A program made the translations under genes and the position numbers. From Methanobacteriota archaeon (lineage in GTDB: Archaea; Halobacteriota; Methanocellia; Methanocellales; Methanocellaceae): a stretch of 15,284 bases of DNA. The stretch spans positions 1-15,284 of the forward strand of contig JAEZKS010000202.1 in NCBI GenBank assembly GCA_023436075.1. Direction: 5' to 3'. Positions 5,663-12,347 of the stretch are shown one piece after another. Position 1 is the stretch's first letter. Every line of letters starts with the position of its first letter. A model generated the notes under the pieces. That model searched no databases. It had not been told where the DNA came from and saw only the letters and a program-made list of their open reading frames with translations.

Positions 5663-5673
5663 GATTATAAACA
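5663..5673 (-). promoter_or_regulatory. TATA box of the DUF356 gene
   Basis: The minus strand reads TGTTTATAATC, predicting transcription from about 5642 and a leader of roughly 33 nt containing the AAAGGGGT Shine-Dalgarno sequence. Confidence 0.5.
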
Positions 5674-5709
5674 TATCTATTCCCCGGCAAGCAGAAGAGA
5701 TTTTTCAAG

Positions 5710-5753
5710 GTCATGTGACTACATATGTGCTATCACATGTGGTGGTACATGTG
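5710..5753. repeat. Four CATGTG boxes with 12-bp period upstream of tsaC
   Basis: GTCATGTG (5710), CATATGTG (5722), CACATGTG (5734) and TACATGTG (5746) begin exactly 12 bp apart. The array ends about 15 bp before the tsaC TATA box and lies about 40 bp upstream of the DUF356 TATA box, so it could serve either divergent gene. The position upstream of the TATA box would suit an activator of tsaC. Confidence 0.65.
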
Positions 5754-5767
5754 GGAACCAGATAGTT

Positions 5768-5776
5768 CTTTATAAT
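5768..5776 (+). promoter_or_regulatory. TATA box of tsaC
   Basis: CTTTATAAT centres about 23 bp before the ATG at 5795, so transcription is predicted to begin at or right next to the start codon, giving a leaderless message. No Shine-Dalgarno sequence is present. Confidence 0.6.
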
Positions 5777-5794
5777 GCCTGCCCATTTACCATT

Positions 5795-6379
5795 ATGCCC
5801 TCCGGGAAAGACGTCGCTTACGCCGCTAAAGTGGTACTCTCTGGCGGAGTCATCGCCTATCCGACTGAAACGGTCTACGGCATCGGGGCGCTGGCCTGTG
5901 ACACGAATGCGCTCAGGGAAGTATTCAGGGTGAAGAAACGCCCGGAATCGCAGCCGCTCTCCGTCGCTGTCTCCGGCATGGAAATGCTGCGAGAAGTGGC
6001 ATTCGTAGAGCACGAGGATTTTATCCGCAGGTTTCTGCCCGGTCCTGTGACGGTCATCTTGAAGAAAAAAGCTACCCTGCCAGACCTGCTTACTGCAGGA
6101 TCGGACTACGTCGGAATCCGCTACCCGGATCACCCGGTGGCCCTCGGCCTGATCGACCGCACCGGCCCCATCGTCTCGACGAGCGCCAACCTCCACGGCG
6201 AGCCAGATCCTGTGACAGCGGAGGAAGTGACAGTCGATGTCGCGTACGTGCTCGATGGTGGCCGATGCCGCTATGCCGGGCCATCGACTATCGTGGACCT
6301 ACGCACATACGAGATTGTGAGAAAGGGCGTCATGTATGAAGAAATCCGCAGGTATCTGGACGAATCATGTCATCGCTGA
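5795..6379 (+). CDS. tsaC: Threonylcarbamoyl-AMP synthase (TsaC/YrdC domain)
   Basis: The enzyme makes threonylcarbamoyl-AMP from threonine, bicarbonate and ATP, the first step of t6A modification at position 37 of ANN-decoding tRNAs. The 194-residue protein consists of the YrdC domain only and lacks the C-terminal Sua5 domain, so it is the short TsaC form. Visible signatures are AYPTETVYGIG (21-31), KKRPESQPLSV (47-57), LPGPVTVIL (81-89), GIRYPDHP (107-114), STSAN (128-132) and GPSTIVD (162-168). The frame is open 80 codons further upstream, but ATG 5795 fits the domain and the promoter. The gene overlaps the next gene (map) by 13 nt, so the two are translationally coupled. A CATGTG repeat array lies just upstream of its TATA box. 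Confidence 0.93.
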   Translation: MPSGKDVAYAAKVVLSGGVIAYPTETVYGIGALACDTNALREVFRVKKRPESQPLSVAVSGMEMLREVAFVEHEDFIRRFLPGPVTVILKKKATLPDLLTAGSDYVGIRYPDHPVALGLIDRTGPIVSTSANLHGEPDPVTAEEVTVDVAYVLDGGRCRYAGPSTIVDLRTYEIVRKGVMYEEIRRYLDESCHR

Positions 6380-7251
6380 ACGCTGAGGCACTGCAGGCCT
6401 ACTCTGCGGCCGGAGAGATCGTTAAAGCCGTCAAGGACGGACTCAAAGCCCGTGCGAAAACAGGAGCGGGACACCTGGAGCTGGCCATGTTCGTCGAGGA
6501 CGAGATCGTGCGCCTCGGCGGCAGGCCCGCGTTTCCGTGTAACATCTCAGTGAACGAGATCGCTTCACATAGCACCCCTCACCGTGATGATCCGCGGACC
6601 TTTGCAAAAGGCGACCTGGCAAAGTTCGACCTCGGCGCTGTCGTCGACGGCTACATCGCTGACTCTGCGATAACCATAGAAGTCGAATCTGAAGAGCATA
6701 CCAGCCTGATATCGGCAGCAGAAGAGGCACTGTCCGATGCGCTGACTGTCGTCAGGCCGAGCGTCAGCGCCGGGGAGATCGGACGGGCGATCGAGACGTC
6801 GGCACGGAAGAACGGCTATAATGTGCTGAAAGGCCTGTACGGCCATAACCTTGAGCGGAACTGCCTGCACGGTGGCCTCACCATTCCGGCCTACGACGAC
6901 GGCTCCCGAAAGAAAGTCCGCGAAGGCGACGTGGTTGCCATCGAGCCGTTCCTGACGCCGGGCAATGGCGAGATCGCACGGGCTAAGGGCGGCGACATCT
7001 TCCAGATCGTTCGCCGCAATGCGTTTTTGCTGAACGAGGAAGAAAAGAAACTTTTATGCCACATCGAGAGAAATTATAACGCCTTCCCCTTTGCCCGACG
7101 GTGGCTGCCGGAGCCGGGGGCGCTGGACCGTCTTGCTGATGAGTCGATCGCTATGGAGTTCCCGGTGCTGGTCGAAAAAGACAGGGCGCTCGTAGCTCAG
7201 GCCGAACACACGATCATCGTGGGGCGGGACGGATGCACGATCATTACGTAG
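6367..7251 (+). CDS. map: Methionine aminopeptidase, type II (archaeal)
   Basis: This dinuclear metalloprotease removes the initiator methionine from nascent proteins. The 294-residue length matches the archaeal type II enzyme. By comparison with the Pyrococcus enzyme the metal ligands are all present: Asp88 (KFDLG), Asp99 (IADSA), His160 (GHNLE), Glu193 (IEPF) and Glu280 (AEHTI). The substrate-binding histidines are His68 (ASHSTP) and His168 (CLHGG). The type II insert lies between about 205 and 265. Two small deviations are GHN and LHGG where I expect GHG/GHQ and IHAG, both next to intact ligands. The start overlaps tsaC by 13 nt, and the nucleotidyltransferase gene follows after 13 nt, which indicates one operon. 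Pairing N-terminal processing with tRNA modification fits a translation-related unit. Confidence 0.95.
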   Translation: MSSLNAEALQAYSAAGEIVKAVKDGLKARAKTGAGHLELAMFVEDEIVRLGGRPAFPCNISVNEIASHSTPHRDDPRTFAKGDLAKFDLGAVVDGYIADSAITIEVESEEHTSLISAAEEALSDALTVVRPSVSAGEIGRAIETSARKNGYNVLKGLYGHNLERNCLHGGLTIPAYDDGSRKKVREGDVVAIEPFLTPGNGEIARAKGGDIFQIVRRNAFLLNEEEKKLLCHIERNYNAFPFARRWLPEPGALDRLADESIAMEFPVLVEKDRALVAQAEHTIIVGRDGCTIIT

Positions 7252-7264
7252 AACTGGTGAGCTG

Positions 7265-8182
7265 ATGGATGCGAGACTGCGAGATTTTATCGAGACCTGG
7301 GACGACTGGATCTTCTCGGTAGTCGACTACCACAATGAGGACGGCATACATTGCCTGCTGCGCTACATAGCGTCGCCGGATGGCGAACGCGTCCGCAATG
7401 GCGTCCGCTACAAGAAAATGGGGTTCGACGAAGCATACGAGTACGTCAGGCAGCGACGCCCCGACTACGTCGATGGCGTCATGGTGGTGCCAGAAGAAGA
7501 TGTGTACAGGCACTATGAGCCGAATAAAGTCCTCGTGGACGTCCTCAGGACAGATGTCCGTGTGAAAAAGATGGTCAAAGCACTGCGGGGAATCCCGTTC
7601 AGGGACATGGGCATCACCGGGTCGAAGCTGGTCGGACTGGGCGCGGAAACTTCTGACGTCGACTTCGTCGTCTACGGAAATAGCTGGTTCAAGGCCCGCG
7701 ATCTCCTCCGACAGGCTATCGCAGACGGCTGCATCGATGGCATCGACGAGGCTGGCTGGGAGAAGATCTACGCCAAGCGCAAGCCGGAGCTAAGCTTTGA
7801 GGAGTTCTACATGCATGAGCGCCGCAAGGGCAACCGGTGCCTGCTGGACGGCGCTCTGACTGACCTGCTCTTCGTCAGGAGCTGGGACCAGATCGGACCG
7901 AAGGTGCCTGTTGGCAAAAACCTCGGCACGAAGACGATCACCGCAAAGGTGACCGATGCCACCTTCGCGTTCGACAGCCCGGCCATCTATGAGATCGAGC
8001 ATCCTGAGGTTAAGCGAGTGCTGTCCTTCACGCACACCTATGCCGGACAGGCGCTGGCCGGGGAAACCATCGAGGCTTGTGGACGTTTAGAGGAAACACC
8101 TGGTGGGATGCAGCTCGTGATCGGTACATCGCGGGAGCCGAAGGGCGAGTGGATCAAGTCGCTGACGCTGCTCGGGCAATGA
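7265..8182 (+). CDS. Predicted archaeal nucleotidyltransferase (Pol beta superfamily)
   Basis: The 305-residue protein has a central nucleotidyltransferase signature: the Gly-Ser loop GITGSKLVGLG (116-126) followed by SDVDFVVYG (130-138), with Asp131 and Asp133 as the metal-binding pair. A third acidic residue could be Asp195 or Asp200 in LLDGALTDLLF. Archaeal proteins of this arrangement are annotated as predicted nucleotidyltransferases (COG1665, from memory) and their substrates are unknown. The N-terminal 100 residues are specific to the family and begin with a Trp-rich segment ETWDDWIFSVVDYHNEDG; the C-terminal ~80 residues look beta-rich. The ATG has a GGTGAGCTG Shine-Dalgarno sequence directly upstream and lies 13 bp after map, so it belongs to the tsaC-map operon. 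A role in RNA metabolism is an inference from that context only. Confidence 0.75.
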   Translation: MDARLRDFIETWDDWIFSVVDYHNEDGIHCLLRYIASPDGERVRNGVRYKKMGFDEAYEYVRQRRPDYVDGVMVVPEEDVYRHYEPNKVLVDVLRTDVRVKKMVKALRGIPFRDMGITGSKLVGLGAETSDVDFVVYGNSWFKARDLLRQAIADGCIDGIDEAGWEKIYAKRKPELSFEEFYMHERRKGNRCLLDGALTDLLFVRSWDQIGPKVPVGKNLGTKTITAKVTDATFAFDSPAIYEIEHPEVKRVLSFTHTYAGQALAGETIEACGRLEETPGGMQLVIGTSREPKGEWIKSLTLLGQ

Positions 8183-8322
8183 TCTAAGACCAACGGTTTG
8201 AAAATGCCTCAGGCGGCCTCGCGTGTGTGCGTGACCGGGCATCGGGCACTCTTGTTGAAGCCGCCAGGCGCTCTTGTGAAGTCACCCGTCACTTTTATTT
8301 ATTGATAAGTCGATTTACTTAT

Positions 8323-9141
8323 ATGCAATATTATGCAAATAAGTATGTCAGGATATCCGACATTACCGCATATCTCCTCTGCCCGCGGCTTGTCTACTTT
8401 CGCCGGAGGCGTACGAGCTTCGCCCATTCGCCGGAGGCTGTAAGGGCGGCCATATTCAAGGAAATATCCCGATCGCTGGCCGGCGCAATGACCGCAGACG
8501 ACTCGGAGGCAGAGTTGCGATCACGTATAGAGATTGCCTGTGATGACGCTGCGACTGTCTACGGCCTGTCGGTTGACGATACCGCAGAGGAAGCGCTGAG
8601 CCTGACCCGCGACATTCTCGAAGGGCTTAAGACAGAGTCGGCTCGGATTGGCCGGGACCGGCTCATGACAATACTTGATCCCCATGACAGGCCGCAAACC
8701 ATCTATTCAGACAGACTCCGGATCTCGGGCAATGTGGACCGTGTCGTTCTGCTGGATGGCGCCAGATGCCCGGTAGTCATCTCTGCTTTCCGGCCGCCAG
8801 AGAATGGGATTTTCGCTGCCGACCGGATCAGGCTGGCAGCCTGTGCCATGCTGATGGAAGAGAAATACGACGGGACAGCCGACCATGGTGTAGTCGAATA
8901 CGTCTGCGGCTGGCGCATTCGTGAAACGGAGATCAGAAAATCAGATCGCATGGCTGCACTCTCGGCCAGGAATCGCATTGCGCAGATGGGGAGCTCCATG
9001 CCGGACGCTCGCAGGGGCAGGCGGTGTACGGCCTGCCAGTTCCTGGAATCGTGCGACGTGAGGCCATCTTTCCCTGCCAGTCTCTTCAGGCCCATGCTAC
9101 TCAATGATACTTACCGAGGCCGAAATGAAACCAATAAATAG
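8323..9141 (+). CDS. Cas4/Dna2-like protein with eroded nuclease core
   Basis: The 272-residue protein has the cysteine layout of the 4Fe-4S cluster in Cas4 and Dna2 nucleases: one Cys in RISDITAYLLCPR (Cys20) and three near the C-terminus in CTACQFLESC (Cys235, Cys238, Cys244). Between them, ISGNVDRVVLLDG (134-146) corresponds to the PD-(D/E)XK aspartate motif (Asp139). The following strand, VVISAFRPPENG, has Ser where I expect the catalytic Lys (E-x-K or V-K-T), and the later Q-xxx-Y motif is replaced by RLAAC. The cluster seems kept while the nuclease site is damaged. The frame is open from 8227, but ATG 8323 suits the family N-terminus, and TATA-like CTTTTATTTATTG (8292-8304) predicts a leaderless start there. 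No cas genes or repeats are nearby, so it is a standalone relative rather than a CRISPR protein. Confidence 0.75.
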   Translation: MQYYANKYVRISDITAYLLCPRLVYFRRRRTSFAHSPEAVRAAIFKEISRSLAGAMTADDSEAELRSRIEIACDDAATVYGLSVDDTAEEALSLTRDILEGLKTESARIGRDRLMTILDPHDRPQTIYSDRLRISGNVDRVVLLDGARCPVVISAFRPPENGIFAADRIRLAACAMLMEEKYDGTADHGVVEYVCGWRIRETEIRKSDRMAALSARNRIAQMGSSMPDARRGRRCTACQFLESCDVRPSFPASLFRPMLLNDTYRGRNETNK

Positions 9142-9177
9142 TTAACCTTGCCAGTCCATATGAATAATTGATAAATT

Positions 9178-9648
9178 ATGGACAGCTGGGTAGGCATCTT
9201 AATGCTGGTCATCGGCGCGGCATTGCTGGTCGCAGAGGCGTTCATCACGGGATTCTTCATCATAGTTCCCGGGACAATTCTGGTGATCCTAGGAGCGATA
9301 GTGCTCATAGCGCCAGGCCTGTTAACGTTCCCGTGGGGGATCATCATCTTCGCGATCATCACCGTTGCGGTGAGCGCGGGGACGATCATGTTCTACAGGA
9401 GGCTGGCGCCCGGCCACAAGCCGCTGACAACCAGCATGGACACGCTGGTAGGCCAGACGGGAGAAGTTGTCAGAGAAGTGGAGCCCGACAGCATCGTCGG
9501 GAAGGTCAAGATCGGCGAACAGATCTGGAGTGCCATCTCGAGCGGCCGGATACCGGTCGGAGAGAAGGTCATCGTGACCAATGCGCAGGGCGTCCACGTG
9601 TTCGTATGTAAAATAACGGGTAAGGAGGCAGAAGAATGCAAGATATAG
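9178..9648 (+). CDS. NfeD-family membrane protein (short form)
   Basis: NfeD proteins work with SPFH proteins in membrane organisation and quality control. This 156-residue version lacks the serine-protease (ClpP-like) domain of long NfeD. It has an N-terminal membrane region with two or three helices (about 5-25, 26-48 and 53-72), then a cytoplasmic or extracellular OB-fold domain (about 87-146). That domain includes LVGQTGEVV, a GKVKIGEQIWSA strand (IGEQIW resembles the NfeD consensus) and IPVGEKVIVTNAQGVHVFV. It overlaps the SPFH gene by 13 nt, the usual NfeD-stomatin arrangement. An AATAAATA TATA-like box at about 9133-9140 predicts transcription near 9160, and no clear Shine-Dalgarno sequence precedes the ATG. 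Confidence 0.9.
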   Translation: MDSWVGILMLVIGAALLVAEAFITGFFIIVPGTILVILGAIVLIAPGLLTFPWGIIIFAIITVAVSAGTIMFYRRLAPGHKPLTTSMDTLVGQTGEVVREVEPDSIVGKVKIGEQIWSAISSGRIPVGEKVIVTNAQGVHVFVCKITGKEAEECKI

Positions 9649-10793
9649 GTTCAATCGGCGACGTCAGCGGAACGCTCGTATGCCTGGGCATCATCCTCGT
9701 CGCAGCGATCGTATTCATACTAATCTCGGGCGTGAGGATCGTCCAGCCGTGGCAGCAGGGACTGCAGATACGGCTCGGCCAGTACAAGGGCCGGCTCGAC
9801 CCCGGCTTCAACTGGGTCGTGCCGCTGATCACCAGTGTGATCAAAATGGACCTGCGGACGCAGGTGCTGGATATTCCCAGACAAGAGGTCATCACCAAGG
9901 ATAACTCTCCCACCAACGTGGACGCGATTGTCTACATCAAGGTGATCGACCCGGAAAAGGCATACTTCGAGGTCACGAACTACCACGTGGCAACCATCGC
10001 GCTGGCCCAGACCACGCTGCGTAGCGTCATCGGTGACATGGAGCTAGACGAAATTCTATATAACCGGGACCTGATCAACGGTCGGCTCCGGGACATCCTG
10101 GACCGTGCCACTGACGCATGGGGCGTAAGAGTAGAGGCCGTGGAGATCCGTGAAGTAGACCCGGTCGGGCCGGTCAAGGCGGCCATGGAAGAGCAGACGT
10201 CCGCAGAGCGGCGCCGGCGCGCAGCGATCCTTCTCGCTGACGGTAACAAGCGTTCCGCGATCCTGGAAGCAGAAGGCGCCAAGCAGTCGACCATCCTCCG
10301 TGCGGAAGGCACTCGGCAGTCCAAGATTCTGGAAGCGGAAGGTACCAGGGTCTCGCGCATCCTCGAAGCGCAGGGCCAGGCACAGGCACTGCGGCTGCTG
10401 TCAGTGGGCGCTTATCCCCTGGACAAGAAGGCGCTGACCGTGCTCTCGCTGGACACGCTCGGCAAGATGGCCAATGGCCAGGCGACCAAGATCATCTTCC
10501 CGTTCGAGATATCGAAGGTGATCGAGCAGTCGGCGAAGTACCTGGGCGCGACAGAGGAGAACGTGCCCGAGATCGGCAAAGAGACCGACATCGAGAAACT
10601 CGTCGGCAGGCCGGACGATGTGCTGGGCAAGATCCCGAACCCGGACGAGCTGCGGTCTGAGGTAGAGTCGATCGAGTCTCAATTGAAGAAGGATCTCGAA
10701 GAGACGGCGGTCACATCCAAGGACCTCAAGAAGTCGAAGATCGAGAAAGTGGATACGTCGCGCAGCAGCGAGCTGAAGAAAGGAGGGGACTAA
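9636..10793 (+). CDS. SPFH/stomatin-prohibitin family membrane scaffold protein
   Basis: The 385-residue protein has one N-terminal membrane helix (about 12-32) and the stomatin segment IVQPWQQGLQIRLGQYKGRLDPGFNWVVPLI (from 35). The SPFH domain runs to about 185 and includes MDLRTQVLDIPRQEVITKDN, YHVATIALAQTTLRSVIGDMELDEIL and AWGVRVEAVEIREVDP. A coiled coil follows with the typical EAEG repeats: SAILEAEGAKQ, STILRAEGTRQ, SKILEAEGTRV, SRILEAQGQAQ (about 207-250, an 11-residue period). Family members oligomerise into ring- or cage-like membrane assemblies. After the conserved IIFPFE motif (286-291) there is a charged tail of nearly 95 residues, rich in Lys, Glu and Asp, longer than I expect for a compact archaeal stomatin. 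It is co-transcribed with NfeD; an AGGAGG-like Shine-Dalgarno sequence lies within the NfeD end (GTAAGGAGG). Confidence 0.94.
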   Translation: MQDIGSIGDVSGTLVCLGIILVAAIVFILISGVRIVQPWQQGLQIRLGQYKGRLDPGFNWVVPLITSVIKMDLRTQVLDIPRQEVITKDNSPTNVDAIVYIKVIDPEKAYFEVTNYHVATIALAQTTLRSVIGDMELDEILYNRDLINGRLRDILDRATDAWGVRVEAVEIREVDPVGPVKAAMEEQTSAERRRRAAILLADGNKRSAILEAEGAKQSTILRAEGTRQSKILEAEGTRVSRILEAQGQAQALRLLSVGAYPLDKKALTVLSLDTLGKMANGQATKIIFPFEISKVIEQSAKYLGATEENVPEIGKETDIEKLVGRPDDVLGKIPNPDELRSEVESIESQLKKDLEETAVTSKDLKKSKIEKVDTSRSSELKKGGD

Positions 10794-10796
10794 GTC

Positions 10797-10817
10797 CCTT
10801 CTTTTTCCCTTTTTTCA
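10797..10817 (+). terminator. T-rich terminator of the nfeD-SPFH operon
   Basis: Directly after the SPFH stop the plus strand has CTTCTTTTTCCCTTTTTTC. Archaeal RNA polymerase terminates on such T runs without a stem. Confidence 0.6.
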
Positions 10818-10857
10818 CGGATTAGCGTTTTTAGTCCCTGTCCCTATCTTTTAGTAT

Positions 10858-11331
10858 ATGTACCATCTTGAGACCGGTATCGATGTGGGCAACTCTGCGC
10901 CGGACTTCAGCTTGAGAGACAGCACGGGAAATTCTGCAGGATTATCAGGCTTCCGCGGCAAGATGAACGTACTGCTCGCGTTCTACCGGGGAGAGTCGGA
11001 CCTCTATAGCGTCAAATGGCTCAATGCGCTGAAGGACGATTACCTGGCGATCCGGGCACTGGACACAGAAGTACTGGCAATCAGTTCGGACAGGGAAAAC
11101 GAGGAAGCGTTCATGAAAGACAAGTACTCGCTCCCGTACCGGCTGCTGTCGGACCCGGGATGCAAAGTCATCAAAACGTACCAGGTCTTCGACGACTTCA
11201 CACGGACGGCTACCTGTGCTACGTTCATCATCGACCGCTCCGGCAGGATACACTATAAGTACGTCAGCGGCGCGCCGCCGGACATTCCGGACAATACGAA
11301 AATCATCGAGACGCTAAGGAAAATGGAATGA
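10858..11331 (+). CDS. Peroxiredoxin-like thioredoxin-fold protein lacking the catalytic cysteine (first of pair)
   Basis: The 157-residue protein matches the AhpC/TSA (redoxin) fold: GNSAPDFSLRDSTGN (11-25), MNVLLAFYRGESDLYSVKWLNAL (36-58), EVLAISSDREN (71-81), the SLPYRLLSDP strand (91-100) and ATFIIDRSGRI (121-131). The segment FYRG....QL.AL type resembles peroxiredoxin-like proteins that normally read FYRG-x-WCP-x-C, but here the cysteine region is SDLYS, so both the peroxidatic and the resolving positions are lost. The remaining cysteines are Cys102 in SDPGC and Cys120 in TATC. Cys102 is also present in the downstream paralogue. A classical peroxidase mechanism is therefore unlikely. A weak TATA-like GTTTTTAG near 10827 would give a leaderless message. 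The next gene follows after 5 nt. Confidence 0.8.
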   Translation: MYHLETGIDVGNSAPDFSLRDSTGNSAGLSGFRGKMNVLLAFYRGESDLYSVKWLNALKDDYLAIRALDTEVLAISSDRENEEAFMKDKYSLPYRLLSDPGCKVIKTYQVFDDFTRTATCATFIIDRSGRIHYKYVSGAPPDIPDNTKIIETLRKME

Positions 11332-11336
11332 TTTGA

Positions 11337-11840
11337 ATGTACGAGCGCATCCACGTTGCCGTCGACTCCGTCATGCCGGACTTCACCCTGAAGGACGAGG
11401 AAGGAAATAACTGTTCCCTGGAGGAGTTCAAGAAAGACAAAAAGTACGTAGTGCTGGCCTTCGTCCGCGACGTGGACGACCAGCATACCCACGAGCAGCT
11501 CGATTACCTCAGGAACGATTACCAGCGGTTCCTGCATTTCGGAGGAGATGTGCTGGTAGTCTCCAGCGGCAGCATCGACTTCAATAAAAGCATGATAGAC
11601 AGACTGAGCCTGCCTTTTCACATCCTGAGCGATCGGGATTGCCAGCTTATCAGACGGCTGGGGCTTTACAACCAGTACGAGAAGCTGCTGGGACCTTCGA
11701 TCTACCTGCTCAACCGCGCCGGCACAGTCCTGTTCATGTATCAGGGAAAGGAACCGGATGACATCGTAGAGGACGAGGAGATCATCATGGCCATGCAGGG
11801 GGATACCCAGAGCGGACCCGAGTGGCCGCAGCGCTGGTGA
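11337..11840 (+). CDS. Peroxiredoxin-like protein lacking the catalytic cysteine (second of pair)
   Basis: This 167-residue neighbour shares layout and patches with the preceding gene: DSVMPDFTLKDEEGN (10-24), YVVLAFVRDVDDQHTHEQLDYLRNDY (37-62), DVLVVSSGSIDF, SLPFHILSDRDC (91-102) and IYLLNRAGTVLFMYQG. At the peroxidatic position it has DVDDQHT, so again no catalytic cysteine. Cysteines are Cys26 and Cys102; Cys102 falls at the same residue number and in the same SD-x-x-C motif as in the first protein. The shared SLP...LSD core and 5-nt spacing indicate an old tandem duplication and co-translation. It may act as a structural partner, a thiol carrier through Cys102, or a binding protein; nothing in the sequence decides. 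The acidic C-terminus ends SGPEWPQRW. Confidence 0.78.
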   Translation: MYERIHVAVDSVMPDFTLKDEEGNNCSLEEFKKDKKYVVLAFVRDVDDQHTHEQLDYLRNDYQRFLHFGGDVLVVSSGSIDFNKSMIDRLSLPFHILSDRDCQLIRRLGLYNQYEKLLGPSIYLLNRAGTVLFMYQGKEPDDIVEDEEIIMAMQGDTQSGPEWPQRW

Positions 11841-11844
11841 TCAT

Positions 11845-11857
11845 AAAAAATTTAATC
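11845..11857 (-). terminator. T-run terminator of the TetR-flavodoxin operon
   Basis: Read on the minus strand, the 43-bp space between the convergent genes contains AAATTTTTTATG, a T run suitable for archaeal termination downstream of the flavodoxin gene. Confidence 0.5.
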
Positions 11858-11883
11858 TGGCGGAAGCCTTCACGTACGACAAA

Positions 11884-12345
11884 TCAGTTCAGGCAAGCGG
11901 CTTTCATCTCCGCCGCGAACCGCCGGGCGTTCTCAAGATCGCCAGCGTCAGGCTTGCCCTTGTTCATGCCGCCCAGCAGTGCTTCAGGCCCGTGGGTGTT
12001 CCAGCCCTTGCAGTTAAAATCACCCAGCACGCGAAAACCCTTCGCACTCAGTAATTCTTTGAGGTGCCTGTGCTTTTTCGCCATGCTCCATGGCGCCCCT
12101 GAAGTCGAGAAGACGAAAGCTGTCTTCCCTGGCCCGGGCATCTCTCTCGCAAGCTTCAGCAAGCCCTGGTGAAGGTTCCCGTTATATATTCCCGATCCGA
12201 AACCGATGAGATCGTACCCGGTCAGCCGGCCTGGATCGACTTCCGCGGGACGCTTCACTTCGGCGTCGAGCTCTTTTGCCATTGCCTCTGCCACTTTTCT
12301 CGTGTTGCCGTTATGTATCGATTCGCATACGATTAACGCCTTCAT
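11884..12345 (-). CDS. Flavodoxin-family protein
   Basis: The 153-residue protein is a single-domain flavodoxin that should bind FMN and carry electrons. The FMN phosphate loop is ESIHNGNTRKVA (8-19) after the first strand MKALIVC; the second flavin loop is GFGSGIYNGNLH (48-59), and the third is FVFSTSGAPW (77-86) with Trp86 as a possible ring-stacking residue. I placed the start at ATG 12345 rather than at TTG 12351 because GGAGG sits 7 nt before the ATG and too close to the TTG. It lies 2 nt after the TetR stop codon, so it is in the same operon and likely under TetR control. That implies a flavodoxin induced by a small-molecule or redox signal rather than a housekeeping one. The electron partner is unknown. 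Confidence 0.9.
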   Translation of the reverse strand: MKALIVCESIHNGNTRKVAEAMAKELDAEVKRPAEVDPGRLTGYDLIGFGSGIYNGNLHQGLLKLAREMPGPGKTAFVFSTSGAPWSMAKKHRHLKELLSAKGFRVLGDFNCKGWNTHGPEALLGGMNKGKPDAGDLENARRFAAEMKAACLN

Positions 12346-12347
12346 AG

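Noticed and set aside
5610..5714. N-terminal extension of the DUF356 protein
   Set aside because: It runs through the gene's own TATA box and leader; ATG 5609 has a good Shine-Dalgarno sequence and matches the domain start.
5555..5794. N-terminal extension of TsaC by 80 codons
   Set aside because: It overlaps the divergent DUF356 gene and the tsaC promoter; the YrdC domain begins right after ATG 5795.
8323..9141. Link of the Cas4-like gene to a CRISPR system
   Set aside because: No cas1, cas2 or repeat array is seen nearby and the nuclease site looks degraded.
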